This document shows positions 48,042 to 58,837 of a stretch of DNA of 64,000 bases, in pieces. The notes under the pieces were generated by a model. It was not told where the DNA came from and ran no database searches. It was given only the letters and a program-made list of their open reading frames with translations. Within the stretch, counting starts at the first letter, position 1; each line of letters opens with the position of its first letter. The translations under genes and the position numbers were made by a program. This stretch comes from Sideroxydans sp. (GTDB lineage: Bacteria > Pseudomonadota > Gammaproteobacteria > Burkholderiales > Gallionellaceae), in NCBI GenBank assembly GCA_013791855.1, contig VMTA01000021.1, positions 1 through 64,000 of the forward strand. Direction: 5' to 3'.

Positions 48042-51000
48042 TCAACCGCACGCCCCGATCGCGCCGCAACTGGTGCAGAACTCGCAGCCGTCCTTCTTGA
48101 TCAGCGTGGCGTTACCGCATTCCTTGCAGAGCTTGCCGGTGATCGTGCGGATGGCGGTGGGTTTGAGCTGGCCTTCGGGGATCTCCAGCACGCCCATCTG
48201 CTGCACCGGATAGCCGTGTTCGTCCAGCACACCGAGCATGGCGTAGCGGTGGATGATGAGTTTGGCGACATACGAGACGGTCGACGGATAGCTTTCCATC
48301 TTGTTGCCGCCCGGCACGCGCGCCATGAAATCGCCTAGCGGTTCGCCGAAGTTGAGCAGCTTGCGCAACTTCATACCGATCCAGGCCGGATCGATCACGC
48401 GCATGTCCAGACTGAGCACCTTGCACAGTCCGTCCAGTGCGCGCGGATACACGCCGGACAGCCACATCGAATAGGGGCGGCGCTGGCCGTCCGGCAACAC
48501 CAGTTCCTTCAGGCCCAGTACGAAGTCGTCGCCGCTGCCCGCGTTGGAGATGTCCACCGTCCAGCTCATGGTGCCGTCGACGCCGGTCTTCGGTTCCTTC
48601 TTGGCGAACAGTGCGTCCATCATCGGCGTGGTCGCGCCGTCGCACACTTCCAGCGCGCCCAGTTGTTCGATGCGGTATTTCAGCAGATGCGCGAAAGCGG
48701 CCACCAGACTGGGCATGCGTTTCACTTCGCCATCCGGCGGCATCGCCATGTCGAAGCCATCGTCGCCCGCCGACTTCATCAGCATCTCCAGCTTCATGCG
48801 TATCCACACCGGGTCGCGCGTGCGCATGTCCATCGACAGCGATTTCGCCAATGCGCCCAGACCGCGCGGCTGCTCGGAACCGTTCACCCACACTTCGAAC
48901 GGATGGTTGCAGCCGTTGGTGGTGTGCGACACGAAGGCCACGAAACTGCCGAGCGGATGTTTGACGACCTGCGACACCCAGCCTTCGCTACCGGCGGGCA
49001 GTTCGGGGCGGCCCGGCCAGCGCAGCGAGGCCAGCGCGGGTTCGGGTGCAGATTCCAGCACGATGCGGCGGTCCTGATCGAACACGAAATCCTGCGGCTG
49101 TTCTTCTGTCTTCTTCTCCGGCGTGACGGATAGCACAGAGCCGAGCACGCTGTTGGGGCGATAGGTCGCCAGACCTTTCAGTCCGGCCTTCCAGGCTTCG
49201 GTGTACAGGTCCTTGAAATCCTCGTAGGGATAGTCGGCCGGCACGTTCACCGTCTTGCTGATCGAGGTGTCGATGTAGGGCGCGACGGCGGCCACCATCT
49301 TCATGTGGTCGATGGCGGAGATCTCCAGCGCGGTGACGAAAGCAGGCGGCAGCTTGTCGGTATCGCCGCCCAGTTTCTTGTACAGACGCCAGGCGTGGTC
49401 TTCCACTGAATAGTCTTTGGTGGTGCCGTCCGGCATGCGCTTCTTGCGCGTGTAGAACCAGGAGAATGGCGGTTCGATGCCGTTCGAGGCATTGTCGGCG
49501 AAGGCCAGCGAGATGGTGCCGGTGGGTGCGATGGAGAGCAGGTGGCTGTTGCGCAGACCGTGCTTGCGTATCTTGTTCTTCAACTCGTCCGGCAGACGCG
49601 AGGCGAAGCGCGGTGCGTCCAGATATTTATCCGCATCCAGCAGCGGGAATGCGCCGCGTTCGATGGCCAGATCGACCGAGGCGGCATAGGCCTCGTCGCG
49701 CATGATGCGCGTGATGTCGGCGGCGAAATCGCGCGCCTCGCCGGTGTCGTAGCGCAGCCCCAGCATCGCCAGCGCATCGCCCAACCCGGTGAAACCGAGC
49801 CCGACACGGCGCTTGCTGCGCGCTTCTTCCTGTTGTTCCGGCAACGGCCACGCGGTCACGTCCAGCACGTTGTCCAGCATGCGGATCGAGGTGCGCACCA
49901 GATGCTTGAACGGTTCGTGATCGAAGCCGGCGTGGTTGGAGAACGGGTTCTTCACCATGCGCGTCAGATCGATGGAGCCGAGGCAGCAGCAGCCGTAGGG
50001 GGGGAGGGGTTGCTCCGCGCAGTTGTGCACATACAGACCGTTGGCATCGAAGGCATGCACCTCGGCGACGGTCACGTCGTACACGTCTTCTACGCCATCC
50101 TCTTCCAATGCGGCGACCGTGGCGACAAAGCGTTCCGCATTCGGCTTGCGCTGATAACTCGCCAGAGATGCCTTGAGCTTGCCCATCTTGTCGCTGTCGG
50201 CAAAGCCGATGCGTTCGGCGTAGCGTGCGAGGTTATCGCCGCTGATGATGAGTTCGTGCAAAGCCTGGCAGGGATATTCTTTGGCGCTGCCTTTGCCGTC
50301 CGGCAACCGTTTCATACCTGCCGGGCGACGATCCTGATAGATGGTCGACACGATGCCGAGTCGTTGCAGCATGCGTTGTGCGGCCTGCAGGTTGTCGAGA
50401 TCGATCTGCGTCAGGCGGACGCTGATGCCTTTCTCCTGTGAACCTTGCACGGAGCCGTCGGCGTCGAACATGCCGCGCAACGCACCGCGATAGAAGTCGG
50501 AGGAGGCGGTTTCCATCGCGGGGGTGAAACGCTTGTTGCCTGGGGATAGCCCCAGTTGCAACGCCAGCGAGCGCAAAGCGCCCGTCGCCATGCGGAACTC
50601 ACCTCGTCCGTCTACCGGTCGCTGCCAGCCGTTGAAGTCGGCGCGATGCGGCAACGTGCGCGCGGCCTGTTCCGCTACGCGCATGACACTCGCGACGCCG
50701 GGTGAGGGTTGGATGTCTGCACCGTTGGCTTGCTTCAGCGCGGCAGCATCCCACACGCTCAACACTGCCTTGTCGGTTTTCAGCGTGCCGTCGCCGATCA
50801 GCAGTCCGATCAGATAACCCTCGGCTTCGGTGTGCGCGCCGCCCCATGCATGCAGGGCGCGATGGTCGTGCAACACGACCTGGTCACCGGATTTTAGTTC
50901 TCCCGCTTTGACCCATTCCGATTCGCGCACGTAGCGTGTCATCCGGGATACGCGCAGCACTTGATGGTCGGCGGTCAAACGCAGGGTATGGCCTTCGCGG

Positions 51001-52007
51001 GTATTCAGGCGCAGCACCGGTTTGTGGCCGGTGAAGAAGAAGCCTTGCGATTCGGTCGGATAGCACTTGCCGTCTACGACAGCTTCGAATGGCTGGCCGA
51101 TCAGATCGCGCACCTGACGCGCACCTTGGTCGGTCATCACCCAGCTGTCTGCAGTGACGCATGGATTCGTAGCCTCGATCACTTCGCAATACGACAGGTT
51201 GTTGTCGCGGTTCATCAGGTCGATGAACAGCACGCCGGGCTCGGCGTGGTCGTAGGTGCTGGCGATGATCTGTTTCCACAGGTCGGTGGCGCGCACCTTG
51301 CGATATACCCACTTGCCGTCGGCGCGTTGTGTCGCACCGGCTTCCTTGATTGCTGCGGAGGGTTCGGCGGCATGCACCAGATCGAACTCTTCGTCTTTCT
51401 CCACGGCTTGCATCAACGCATCGGTCACGCCGACCGAGATGTTGAAGTTGCGCAGGTCGCCCTTGTCCTTGGCGCTGATGAATTTCTCGATGTCGGGATG
51501 GTCGCAACGCAGTACGCCCATCTGTGCACCGCGTCGTGCACCGGCAGACTCAACCGTCTCGCAGGAGCGATCGAACACGCGCATATAGGAGATGGGGCCG
51601 GAAGCGCGCGAGTTGGTGCCTTTCACGTGCGCGCCTTCTGGGCGGATGGTGGAGAAGTCGTAACCGACGCCGCCACCACGCCGCATGGTCTCGGCCGCCT
51701 GTTGCAGCGCGTCGTAGATGCCGGGGCGGCCGTCGCTGAAGCCGGAGATGGCATCGCCCACCGGCTGCACGAAGCAGTTGATCAGCGTGGCTTGTATCTT
51801 CAGTCCGGCGGCGGAGTTGATGCGGCCCGCGGGGACGAAGCCGTTCTCCTGCGCCTGGAAGAAAGCCTCTTCCCATTGCGCGCGTTGCTCCGGTTTCTCG
51901 GCCTGCGCCAGCCCGCGTGCCACGCGACGGCGCACGTCCTGTACCGTGTTTTCGTCTGCTTCCGCGTATTTTTCAAGGAGGACTTCGGTGCTGATCTCTT
52001 GTGTCAT
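48042..52007 (-). CDS. nrdJ: B12-dependent class II ribonucleotide reductase, intein-containing
   Basis: A 1321-residue precursor that would splice to a 941-residue NrdJ. The enzyme reduces ribonucleotides with adenosylcobalamin and works with or without oxygen. Class II/I catalytic blocks are seen: [31 protein letters not shown], the interrupted [39 protein letters not shown] and [24 protein letters not shown]. The C-terminus has TSCPD-like domains and a zinc-like tail ([28 protein letters not shown]). No cobalamin riboswitch is apparent upstream. Confidence 0.95.
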   Translation of the reverse strand: MTQEISTEVLLEKYAEADENTVQDVRRRVARGLAQAEKPEQRAQWEEAFFQAQENGFVPAGRINSAAGLKIQATLINCFVQPVGDAISGFSDGRPGIYDALQQAAETMRRGGGVGYDFSTIRPEGAHVKGTNSRASGPISYMRVFDRSCETVESAGARRGAQMGVLRCDHPDIEKFISAKDKGDLRNFNISVGVTDALMQAVEKDEEFDLVHAAEPSAAIKEAGATQRADGKWVYRKVRATDLWKQIIASTYDHAEPGVLFIDLMNRDNNLSYCEVIEATNPCVTADSWVMTDQGARQVRDLIGQPFEAVVDGKCYPTESQGFFFTGHKPVLRLNTREGHTLRLTADHQVLRVSRMTRYVRESEWVKAGELKSGDQVVLHDHRALHAWGGAHTEAEGYLIGLLIGDGTLKTDKAVLSVWDAAALKQANGADIQPSPGVASVMRVAEQAARTLPHRADFNGWQRPVDGRGEFRMATGALRSLALQLGLSPGNKRFTPAMETASSDFYRGALRGMFDADGSVQGSQEKGISVRLTQIDLDNLQAAQRMLQRLGIVSTIYQDRRPAGMKRLPDGKGSAKEYPCQALHELIISGDNLARYAERIGFADSDKMGKLKASLASYQRKPNAERFVATVAALEEDGVEDVYDVTVAEVHAFDANGLYVHNCAEQPLPPYGCCCLGSIDLTRMVKNPFSNHAGFDHEPFKHLVRTSIRMLDNVLDVTAWPLPEQQEEARSKRRVGLGFTGLGDALAMLGLRYDTGEARDFAADITRIMRDEAYAASVDLAIERGAFPLLDADKYLDAPRFASRLPDELKNKIRKHGLRNSHLLSIAPTGTISLAFADNASNGIEPPFSWFYTRKKRMPDGTTKDYSVEDHAWRLYKKLGGDTDKLPPAFVTALEISAIDHMKMVAAVAPYIDTSISKTVNVPADYPYEDFKDLYTEAWKAGLKGLATYRPNSVLGSVLSVTPEKKTEEQPQDFVFDQDRRIVLESAPEPALASLRWPGRPELPAGSEGWVSQVVKHPLGSFVAFVSHTTNGCNHPFEVWVNGSEQPRGLGALAKSLSMDMRTRDPVWIRMKLEMLMKSAGDDGFDMAMPPDGEVKRMPSLVAAFAHLLKYRIEQLGALEVCDGATTPMMDALFAKKEPKTGVDGTMSWTVDISNAGSGDDFVLGLKELVLPDGQRRPYSMWLSGVYPRALDGLCKVLSLDMRVIDPAWIGMKLRKLLNFGEPLGDFMARVPGGNKMESYPSTVSYVAKLIIHRYAMLGVLDEHGYPVQQMGVLEIPEGQLKPTAIRTITGKLCKECGNATLIKKDGCEFCTSCGAIGACG
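50022..51161 (-). mobile_element. Intein with LAGLIDADG homing endonuclease in NrdJ
   Basis: The 380-residue insertion occupies precursor residues 283-662. It begins with Cys ([13 protein letters not shown]), has a block B TADH ([14 protein letters not shown]), and two LAGLIDADG-type helices, [13 protein letters not shown] and [14 protein letters not shown]. Block F ([16 protein letters not shown]) precedes the C-terminal LYVHN. The next extein residue is Cys, and removal joins ATNP to [10 protein letters not shown], the catalytic loop. All splicing residues (Cys1, Thr-x-x-His, His-Asn, Cys+1) are present, so splicing is expected to work. The frame is unbroken. Confidence 0.95.
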
Positions 52008-52066
52008 GTCTGGGCTTCCTGAGCGTTCTCTTGATCGGGGCAGGAGAAGGGGTGATATGGCTGGCG

Positions 52067-52072
52067 ATTATA
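52067..52072 (-). promoter_or_regulatory. Possible nrdJ -10 box
   Basis: TATAAT on the minus strand, 60 bp upstream of the nrdJ ATG, in the context CGTATAATCG. No convincing -35 is found at 16-18 bp. Confidence 0.35.
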
Positions 52073-52168
52073 CGGATAGATGGCGTGCAATCACATGACG
52101 CAATTTCGCCGTGGATGCGGTAATGTGATGCTTGTTTGTGTTATGTCGACGATGACGAAAAGGATGGT

Positions 52169-55100
52169 ATGAGTGATAACGCATTGAATCCTATTCGTTT
52201 AGGTCTGATGCCACCGTTGACCGGTCTGGTCGGGTTGTACGGGATCGAGATTTGCAATGCTGCGCGCATCGCCTGTGCCGAGATCAATGCAGCTGGCGGG
52301 CTACTCGGCCGTCCGCTGGAACTGATCATCGAGGATGACGGCAGCTTGCCGGATACCGCGGTTCCGGCCGCCTTGCGTCTGGTCGAGCAGCATCATTGCG
52401 ACGCCATCATCGGCAACCTGTTGTCCAACTCGCGCATCGCCGTTGCCGCACAGGTGGCCGAACCCAAGCGTATCCCCTATCTCAACTTCTCGTTCTACGA
52501 AGGCAGCATCTCCGGGCGTTATTTCTTCCACTTCGCCGCATTGCCCAACCAGCAGATCGACCAGATGATTCCCTGGCTGGCCGAACACCACGGCCACAAG
52601 ATGTTCTTCGCGGGCAACAACTATGAATGGCCGCGCGGCTCCATCGATGCAGCCAAGCGCTCGCTGGCCGGGCTGGGGGGCGACGTGCTTGGCGAGGAAT
52701 ACCTGCCCATAGGCGCGAGTCTGCAGGATATCGACTCCTTGCTGCAGCAGGTCGCCCTCTCCGGTGCCGATGTGTTCGTGCCCTATTTCGCCGGTGAAGA
52801 CCAGGTGCATCTGCTCACACGTTTTACTGAGATGGGCTTGAAGAAGCGCATGGCGGTGGCGATGGGGCACTACGACGAGATGATGGTCAGCCAATTGCCG
52901 CCGCAGGTGCGCGAGGGTTTCTATTCCAGCAACACCTATTTCATGTCGGTGGATACGGCGGAGAATCGCAATTATCTGGCGCAACTGGCGCAGCAGCCCG
53001 GTATCTCCGGTATCTGGCCGAACGGCAACGGCATCGTCACCAATTTCGGCGAGGGCACTTATCTGTGCGTGCGCGCTTATGCCAAAGCCGTGCAGGCGGC
53101 GGGCACGACCGAGCCGGAAGCGGTGGTGGATGCGTTGGAGAACGTGCGCGTGGCCTCCCCGCAGGGCGAAGTGGTGATGGATGCCGCCACCCATCATGCC
53201 GCTGTCAACTCATATCTGGCACGGTGCAATGCTGACGGGTCGTTCAGCATCGTCGAATCCTTTGGGCGCATCGCGCCAGTGATCCCCGAGCGCTATCGCC
53301 AGCAAGCCACGTTGGCGAAGTTGCATGAATCGCCTCCGTCGCCCCAGGTGTCTGCGCGCATCTCGGCGGAAGCCAGTGCCGCCATGCAAAGGCTCAATAC
53401 GGCGCGCCAGATATTGTCCATCGCCGACATGGCTATCATCGCCACCAACGAGTTGGGCCTCATCGCCGAGGCCAATCCCAGTGCCTGTTCGCTGTTCGGT
53501 TATACCCTGCAGGAGATGGTCGGCATGTCGATACACCTGCTGCTGCCGCCGCATATACGCGAACGGCATGTCGGTATGGTGCGAGGCTTCGTCGAAGGCG
53601 AGGAGATGGAACGGCGCATGTCTTCGCGCGGCGAGATATCGGGGTATCGCAAGGACGGCTCGTTCTTCCCGCTGGAAGCGGCCATCGCCAAATTCAGGGA
53701 TGGCGAGGAATGGATGCTGGTCGTCACCATGCGCGACGTCACAGAACGCAAGCGCGCGGAGGAGGACATGCTGTGGCGTGCCACGCACGATGGGCTGACG
53801 CAGTTGCCGAACCGTGCGCTGATCCGCGAGCGGCTGGTGAATACCTTGCAGCGTTCGCAGCGGCAGGGGCTGAGTATCGCGCTGCTGTTCATCGATCTGG
53901 ACGGATTCAAGCTGGTGAACGATACCCACGGGCATCAGGCGGGCGATGCCTTGCTCATCAAGGTGGCGGCACGATTGATCGAACAGGTGCGTCCCGGCGA
54001 TACCGTGGCTCGTCTGGCGGGCGACGAATTCGTCGTGTTGTGCGAACAGTTGGAGCAGCCCACCACCATCTCCGCGTTGGCCGAGCGTATCAATGAGGCG
54101 ATGCGCCAGCCTGTCGACTTCAACGGTACACCGCTGTACGTGACCGCCAGCATCGGCATCGCGGTGGGACACGGCAGTACCCATACTGCCGACGATCTGC
54201 TGCGTTCCGCCGATGCCGCGATGTACGAGGTGAAGCAGAAAGGGCGCGACGGATGGCAGTTCTTCAGCGACAGTCTGGAACAGAAAGTGCGCCAGCGTTT
54301 GTCGGTGACCGAGGGTTTGCGCCATGCCATGGAGCGTCAGGAGCTCTCCTGCCGTTTCCAGCCCATCGTCTCTGCCGAGAACCGTCGCATCGTCGGTGCC
54401 GAGCTGTTGCTGCGCTGGCATCCGCAGGGCGGCGAGATATCGCCCGCCGTGTTCATTCCGATCGCCGAGATGACCGGCCCTATCGTCGCCATCGGCTTGT
54501 GGGTGTTCCGTCAGGGCTGTCTGGCCGAGGTCAAGTGGCGCCAGCGCTGGGGCGCACAGGCACCGTCCTATGTGTCGGTGAACGTGTCGACACGCCAGTT
54601 GGACGAGGAGACCCTGGCGCAGGATTTCGCCGGGATATTGCGCGAGACCGGGGCGGATCCGTCCCGCATGCTGATCGAGATCACCGAGACCTCGCTGATG
54701 GCCGATGTGGAGACCAATCTGCATGTGTTGAGACAGCTGGCCGAGCTGGGTTTGCGTGTCGCCGTTGATGACTTCGGCACAGGCTACTCCTCGCTGGCGC
54801 AACTGACGCGCATGCCGGTCAGCGTGCTGAAGATCGACAAGGCTTTCGTCGACGGCGTGGACAAGCAGGCCGATAGCCGCACCCTCATACGCGCCATCAT
54901 CGGTCTGGGACGTTCGCTGGGCATGAAGCTGGTGGCGGAGGGGGTGGAGAACGAGGCACAGATGCTGGAACTGCGCTCGAACGGTTGCCACTTCATCCAG
55001 GGCTATCTTTGCCATCGTCCGCTCGACGAGCAGGCCTTCATCGAGACCGTGGACCGTGAGATCAGCAGCGAGATGCAGGGGGCGGAACCGTCCTTGTATT

Positions 55101-55507
55101 TCCTGCTGTATGTAAGCCAGGCGGCCGTGGAGATGGATGAGGCAACCCTGGCAGAGATCCTCGGAGTGTCGAAGCGGAACAATCAGGTGGCCGGTATCAC
55201 CGGCTGCATGCTCTATCAGGATGGCTGCTTCATGCAGATATTGGAGGGCAGCCGTGACAACGTGCTGAAGCTGATGGAGTACATCCAGACCGATACGCGA
55301 CACAAGCATGTGCGCATCGTCATGCAGGGGAACGAGCAGCAGCGTGTATTCCTGGACTGGAGCATGGAGTTCCACGACATGTCCAGGATTGCCGGCGCGC
55401 CAGACTTCAGCCAGTGGCGGCGCAGGACCATCAATTTCCTCGAACTGGCCGAGGATGCGCGCATGTGCTACAGCTATATCACTGCATTCAAGGGCAATAT
55501 CCTCTAG
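52169..55507 (+). CDS. Cytoplasmic ligand-binding domain-PAS-GGDEF-EAL-BLUF photoreceptor
   Basis: A 1112-residue protein with no signal peptide or span. Residues about 8-375 form a type I periplasmic-binding-protein fold like AmiC/UrtA (IRLGLMPPLTGLVGLYGIEI, AACAEINAAGGLLGRPLE). PAS is at about 410-530, GGDEF (variant RLAGDEFVVL) at about 535-695 and EAL (GAELLLRW, VNVSTRQL, IEITETS, VDDFGTGYSSL, KIDKAFV, EGVENE) at about 710-955. BLUF (975-1068) has Tyr981, Asn1005, Gln1023, Trp1064 and Met1066 at the same relative spacing as AppA Tyr21/Asn45/Gln63/Trp104/Met106. ATG 52169 has AGGA upstream; a TTG at 52136 is less likely. Confidence 0.93.
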   Translation: MSDNALNPIRLGLMPPLTGLVGLYGIEICNAARIACAEINAAGGLLGRPLELIIEDDGSLPDTAVPAALRLVEQHHCDAIIGNLLSNSRIAVAAQVAEPKRIPYLNFSFYEGSISGRYFFHFAALPNQQIDQMIPWLAEHHGHKMFFAGNNYEWPRGSIDAAKRSLAGLGGDVLGEEYLPIGASLQDIDSLLQQVALSGADVFVPYFAGEDQVHLLTRFTEMGLKKRMAVAMGHYDEMMVSQLPPQVREGFYSSNTYFMSVDTAENRNYLAQLAQQPGISGIWPNGNGIVTNFGEGTYLCVRAYAKAVQAAGTTEPEAVVDALENVRVASPQGEVVMDAATHHAAVNSYLARCNADGSFSIVESFGRIAPVIPERYRQQATLAKLHESPPSPQVSARISAEASAAMQRLNTARQILSIADMAIIATNELGLIAEANPSACSLFGYTLQEMVGMSIHLLLPPHIRERHVGMVRGFVEGEEMERRMSSRGEISGYRKDGSFFPLEAAIAKFRDGEEWMLVVTMRDVTERKRAEEDMLWRATHDGLTQLPNRALIRERLVNTLQRSQRQGLSIALLFIDLDGFKLVNDTHGHQAGDALLIKVAARLIEQVRPGDTVARLAGDEFVVLCEQLEQPTTISALAERINEAMRQPVDFNGTPLYVTASIGIAVGHGSTHTADDLLRSADAAMYEVKQKGRDGWQFFSDSLEQKVRQRLSVTEGLRHAMERQELSCRFQPIVSAENRRIVGAELLLRWHPQGGEISPAVFIPIAEMTGPIVAIGLWVFRQGCLAEVKWRQRWGAQAPSYVSVNVSTRQLDEETLAQDFAGILRETGADPSRMLIEITETSLMADVETNLHVLRQLAELGLRVAVDDFGTGYSSLAQLTRMPVSVLKIDKAFVDGVDKQADSRTLIRAIIGLGRSLGMKLVAEGVENEAQMLELRSNGCHFIQGYLCHRPLDEQAFIETVDREISSEMQGAEPSLYFLLYVSQAAVEMDEATLAEILGVSKRNNQVAGITGCMLYQDGCFMQILEGSRDNVLKLMEYIQTDTRHKHVRIVMQGNEQQRVFLDWSMEFHDMSRIAGAPDFSQWRRRTINFLELAEDARMCYSYITAFKGNIL

Positions 55508-55636
55508 CCATGCCCGCTGCGGGAGTTATTGGCGGGGGTGATTCCCGAGTGTAATTCAGGGTGTTTGTTTGCAGAACGAGCAGGTAGAGTCCCAGTCGAG
55601 CGGTCAACTGTTCCACATCGGATCTTGGAGGTTTAC

Positions 55637-56377
55637 ATGAAAGAAGGCATCCCGATGCGTCATTTCTTCCAGTTGCTGGGGCTCATCGCCCTTGCGGAGC
55701 TGTTGCTGATGGTCACCGTCGATCCGATGATGGATGCGTACGGCTATCCGGTGTGGATACGCGCCATGACCGATGCCGGTCTGCTCGCTGTCATCTGCGT
55801 GCCTTTCATGATGAGCTTTCAGCTGCGACCGATGCAGATGGCCTACCACGACCCGATGACGGGCTTGCCGAATCGACAGTTGTTCAACGACCGTCTTGCG
55901 CATGCGCTGGTCGTGGCCAAGCGCGAGCAGCGCAGCTTTGCGGTGATCTTCCTCGATCTGGATAACTTCAAACCGATCAATGACCAGTTCGGCCACCGTG
56001 TCGGCGACGTGGTGCTGAAGCTGGCGGCGGTGCGCATCGAGAGCGGTGTGCGTGAGAGTGATACGGTGGCCCGCCTCGGCGGCGATGAATTTGCCATCCT
56101 GCTCACTGATGCGGAAAGTACGGCGGACGCGGATCGTGTGATCCGCAAGATTACCGTGGCCCTGTCCCGGCCGTTCGAAGTGCGCGGTCATACACTGGAA
56201 CTGGGCGTCAGTGCCGGTGTGGCTTTCTATCCTGCGGATGGAGTGAGCGGAATGGAATTGGTCGATGCTGCCGATGATGCGATGTATCGCAACAAGGGGC
56301 TGAAAAAAACGCTGGATACGGTGGCAATACAGGACAACAGTCTACAGCCGAGCGGGGCCGATTCAATACAACTCTAG
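55637..56377 (+). CDS. Membrane-bound diguanylate cyclase
   Basis: A 246-residue protein with two N-terminal spans (about residues 8-26 and 38-58) and a GGDEF domain (YHDPMTGLPNRQLFNDRL, FLDLDNFKPINDQFGH, VARLGGDEFAILL). The catalytic GGDEF is intact, with no clear RxxD I-site five residues upstream. I chose ATG 55637 because of GGAGG 5-9 nt upstream. It lies 130 bp after the BLUF protein gene and may share its signal pathway. Confidence 0.9.
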   Translation: MKEGIPMRHFFQLLGLIALAELLLMVTVDPMMDAYGYPVWIRAMTDAGLLAVICVPFMMSFQLRPMQMAYHDPMTGLPNRQLFNDRLAHALVVAKREQRSFAVIFLDLDNFKPINDQFGHRVGDVVLKLAAVRIESGVRESDTVARLGGDEFAILLTDAESTADADRVIRKITVALSRPFEVRGHTLELGVSAGVAFYPADGVSGMELVDAADDAMYRNKGLKKTLDTVAIQDNSLQPSGADSIQL

Positions 56378-56395
56378 TTTAGTTGCAGCCTTGCG

Positions 56396-56415
56396 CCGAA
56401 CGTCAGTCTGTTCGG
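56396..56415. terminator. Weak hairpin at the convergent diguanylate cyclase-serB junction
   Basis: CCGAAC (56396-56401) pairs with GTTCGG (56410-56415) over an 8-base loop, with no T-run. Its position between convergent genes is the main support. Confidence 0.3.
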
Positions 56416-56438
56416 TTAACACGTTCATCAGGCTGGAA

Positions 56439-57278
56439 TCATGCCTGCTCGAACAAGGTGGATAAACCATCCAGTCCGACGAAGTTCAGTGCATGGCTGG
56501 CCTGCGCGCGCACCACCGGCTTGGCGTGGTAGGCCATGCTCACGCCCGCCTGAGCCATCATCTTCAAGTCATTTGCACCGTCGCCCATGGCGATCACCTG
56601 CTCGCGGCTCAAACCCAGTTCTTCGCGTACACGGTTGAGCCAGTCCGCCTTGCCCTGTGCATCCACGATGTCGCCCAGTACCTTGCCGGTCAATTTTCCG
56701 TTCACGATCTCCAGCGTGTTGGCGTGCGCATAGTCGAGGCCGAGGCGCGCTTTCAGGCGTTCGGTGAAGAACACGAAACCGCCGGAAACCAGCATCGTCT
56801 TGATACCGTGTTGCTTCATCGCGGCCAGCATATTCTCTGCGCCGGGATTGAGTTGCAGGCGTTCTTCGTACACGCGCTGCAAAGCGGATTCATCCAATCC
56901 TTGCAGCAACGCCACCCGGCGGCGCAGGCTTTCGGAGAAGTCGATCTCACCGCGCATCGCCGCTTCGGTGATCTCGGCAACCTGCGGTTTGATGCCCTGC
57001 ATGTCGGCAATCTCGTCGATGCATTCGATGCTGATCAGCGTGGAATCCATATCCATCACCAGCAGGCCGAAATCGCCCAGATGCTTGCCTTCCGGCACGT
57101 AGCCGCAGTCGATCTGGTGTTCGTAACAATAGGCTCCGATGATCTCGTGCGGCTCGACGCCGCGCAGGCGAAAGGCGTGCGGCGTGATCTGTTCGATGCG
57201 TTGCGCCGATGCAAGAGTGGCGATGTGTTCGACTTGAACGGCTGGGATGGCGTGCAGTGCTTGTAGGATGAGGTTCAT
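56439..57278 (-). CDS. serB: Phosphoserine phosphatase SerB
   Basis: A 279-residue HAD phosphatase, the last step of serine synthesis. The nucleophile motif is LLVMDMDSTLISIECIDEIADM, followed by MLVSGGFVFFTERL and the acidic GDGANDLKMM. The N-terminal 80 residues are the usual short domain. Serine feeds CysE encoded at the start of this window. Confidence 0.94.
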   Translation of the reverse strand: MNLILQALHAIPAVQVEHIATLASAQRIEQITPHAFRLRGVEPHEIIGAYCYEHQIDCGYVPEGKHLGDFGLLVMDMDSTLISIECIDEIADMQGIKPQVAEITEAAMRGEIDFSESLRRRVALLQGLDESALQRVYEERLQLNPGAENMLAAMKQHGIKTMLVSGGFVFFTERLKARLGLDYAHANTLEIVNGKLTGKVLGDIVDAQGKADWLNRVREELGLSREQVIAMGDGANDLKMMAQAGVSMAYHAKPVVRAQASHALNFVGLDGLSTLFEQA

Positions 57279-57340
57279 GTGCAGGTGATACAGCCCGCAA
57301 TGGCGGGCAGCCGGTTGAAAACAGTGGCGCGCATTTTACT

Positions 57341-57742
57341 TCAGCCCTGTCGCGCCTGCTGCGCCTTCATGATCTTGGGCAAGTTGCTTTCTATCCAGTC
57401 CACCAGACTGTCGATCTGCGCGCCGATCTGTCCGCCCAGCGGCGTCAGCGAATATTCCACATGCGGCGGCACCACCGGATAGGACACGCGATCGACGAAG
57501 CCGTCCATCTCCAGTTGTTGCAGGGTCTGCGCCAGCATCTTCTCGCTCACGCCGTCGATCTTGCGGCGCAGTTCGCTGAAGCGGTGCGTGCCGTCCATCA
57601 ATGCGGACAGCACCAGCACGCCCCAGCGGCTGGTGACATGGTTGAGGATCTCGCGCGAAGGGCAGTTCGTGGAGAACACTTCTCCACGGTCCACGGCGAA
57701 ATACGGGCTTGGGATTGGCTGCGGCGATAGCGGGCATGACAC
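57341..57742 (-). CDS. HxlR-family transcriptional regulator (QorR/YtfH-like)
   Basis: A 133-residue winged-helix protein: CPSREILNHVTSRWGVLVLSALMDGTHRFSELRRKIDGVSEKMLAQTLQQLEMDGFV is the HxlR pattern. The cysteine near the N-terminus of the domain (NCPSREI) is where related regulators sense thiol-reactive quinones or aldehydes. It is divergent from qorB, the E. coli ytfH/ytfG arrangement, and probably represses both genes. Confidence 0.87.
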   Translation of the reverse strand: MSCPLSPQPIPSPYFAVDRGEVFSTNCPSREILNHVTSRWGVLVLSALMDGTHRFSELRRKIDGVSEKMLAQTLQQLEMDGFVDRVSYPVVPPHVEYSLTPLGGQIGAQIDSLVDWIESNLPKIMKAQQARQG

Positions 57743-57746
57743 TTAC

Positions 57747-57770
57747 CTTTTTGTACGTACTTACGAAAAG
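57747..57770. promoter_or_regulatory. Palindromic operator of the HxlR-type regulator
   Basis: A 24-bp inverted repeat with 10 of 12 pairs: outer arms CTTTT and AAAAG, inner GTACGTAC-TTAC core. It starts 5 bp before the regulator ATG, a position suited to autorepression and to control of divergent qorB. Confidence 0.6.
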
Positions 57771-57799
57771 TTATTGTAGCGGATACTCTTTGTTCACCC

Positions 57800-57831
57800 A
57801 TTCATAAAACAACGAATTCATAAAACAACGA
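57800..57831. repeat. Perfect 16-bp tandem duplication upstream of qorB
   Basis: ATTCATAAAACAACGA occurs twice without spacer (57800-57815 and 57816-57831), directly before the RBS AAAGGAAA of qorB. It is probably a recent slippage duplication in the 5' untranslated region, or a repeated regulatory site. Confidence 0.85.
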
Positions 57832-57845
57832 AGAAAGGAAACACC

Positions 57846-58694
<849 letters not shown>

Positions 58695-58837
58695 GGAAGT
58701 AGAACGGCCTGCGTCTACGCTGCATGCGCGGCGCAGCGCAGGCTGCCACATGCTGCGTGCGCGGAAATGACGCGCCGCACTCCCCATATTGTTTAGAATG
58801 GCGCGCCTCAGCCTCACGCTCATCCGCCATTCCAGCC

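Noticed and set aside
50022-51161. Intein region as a separate endonuclease gene
   Set aside because: The frame is continuous with NrdJ on both sides and the junction residues are those of an intein.
52008-52168. Cobalamin riboswitch upstream of nrdJ
   Set aside because: The space to the divergent gene is only 161 bp and I found no B12-box-like core; B12 control is not supported.
53210-55375. Long minus-strand open frame of 721 codons opposite the BLUF protein gene
   Set aside because: Antisense shadow of GGDEF-EAL sequence; no family motifs.
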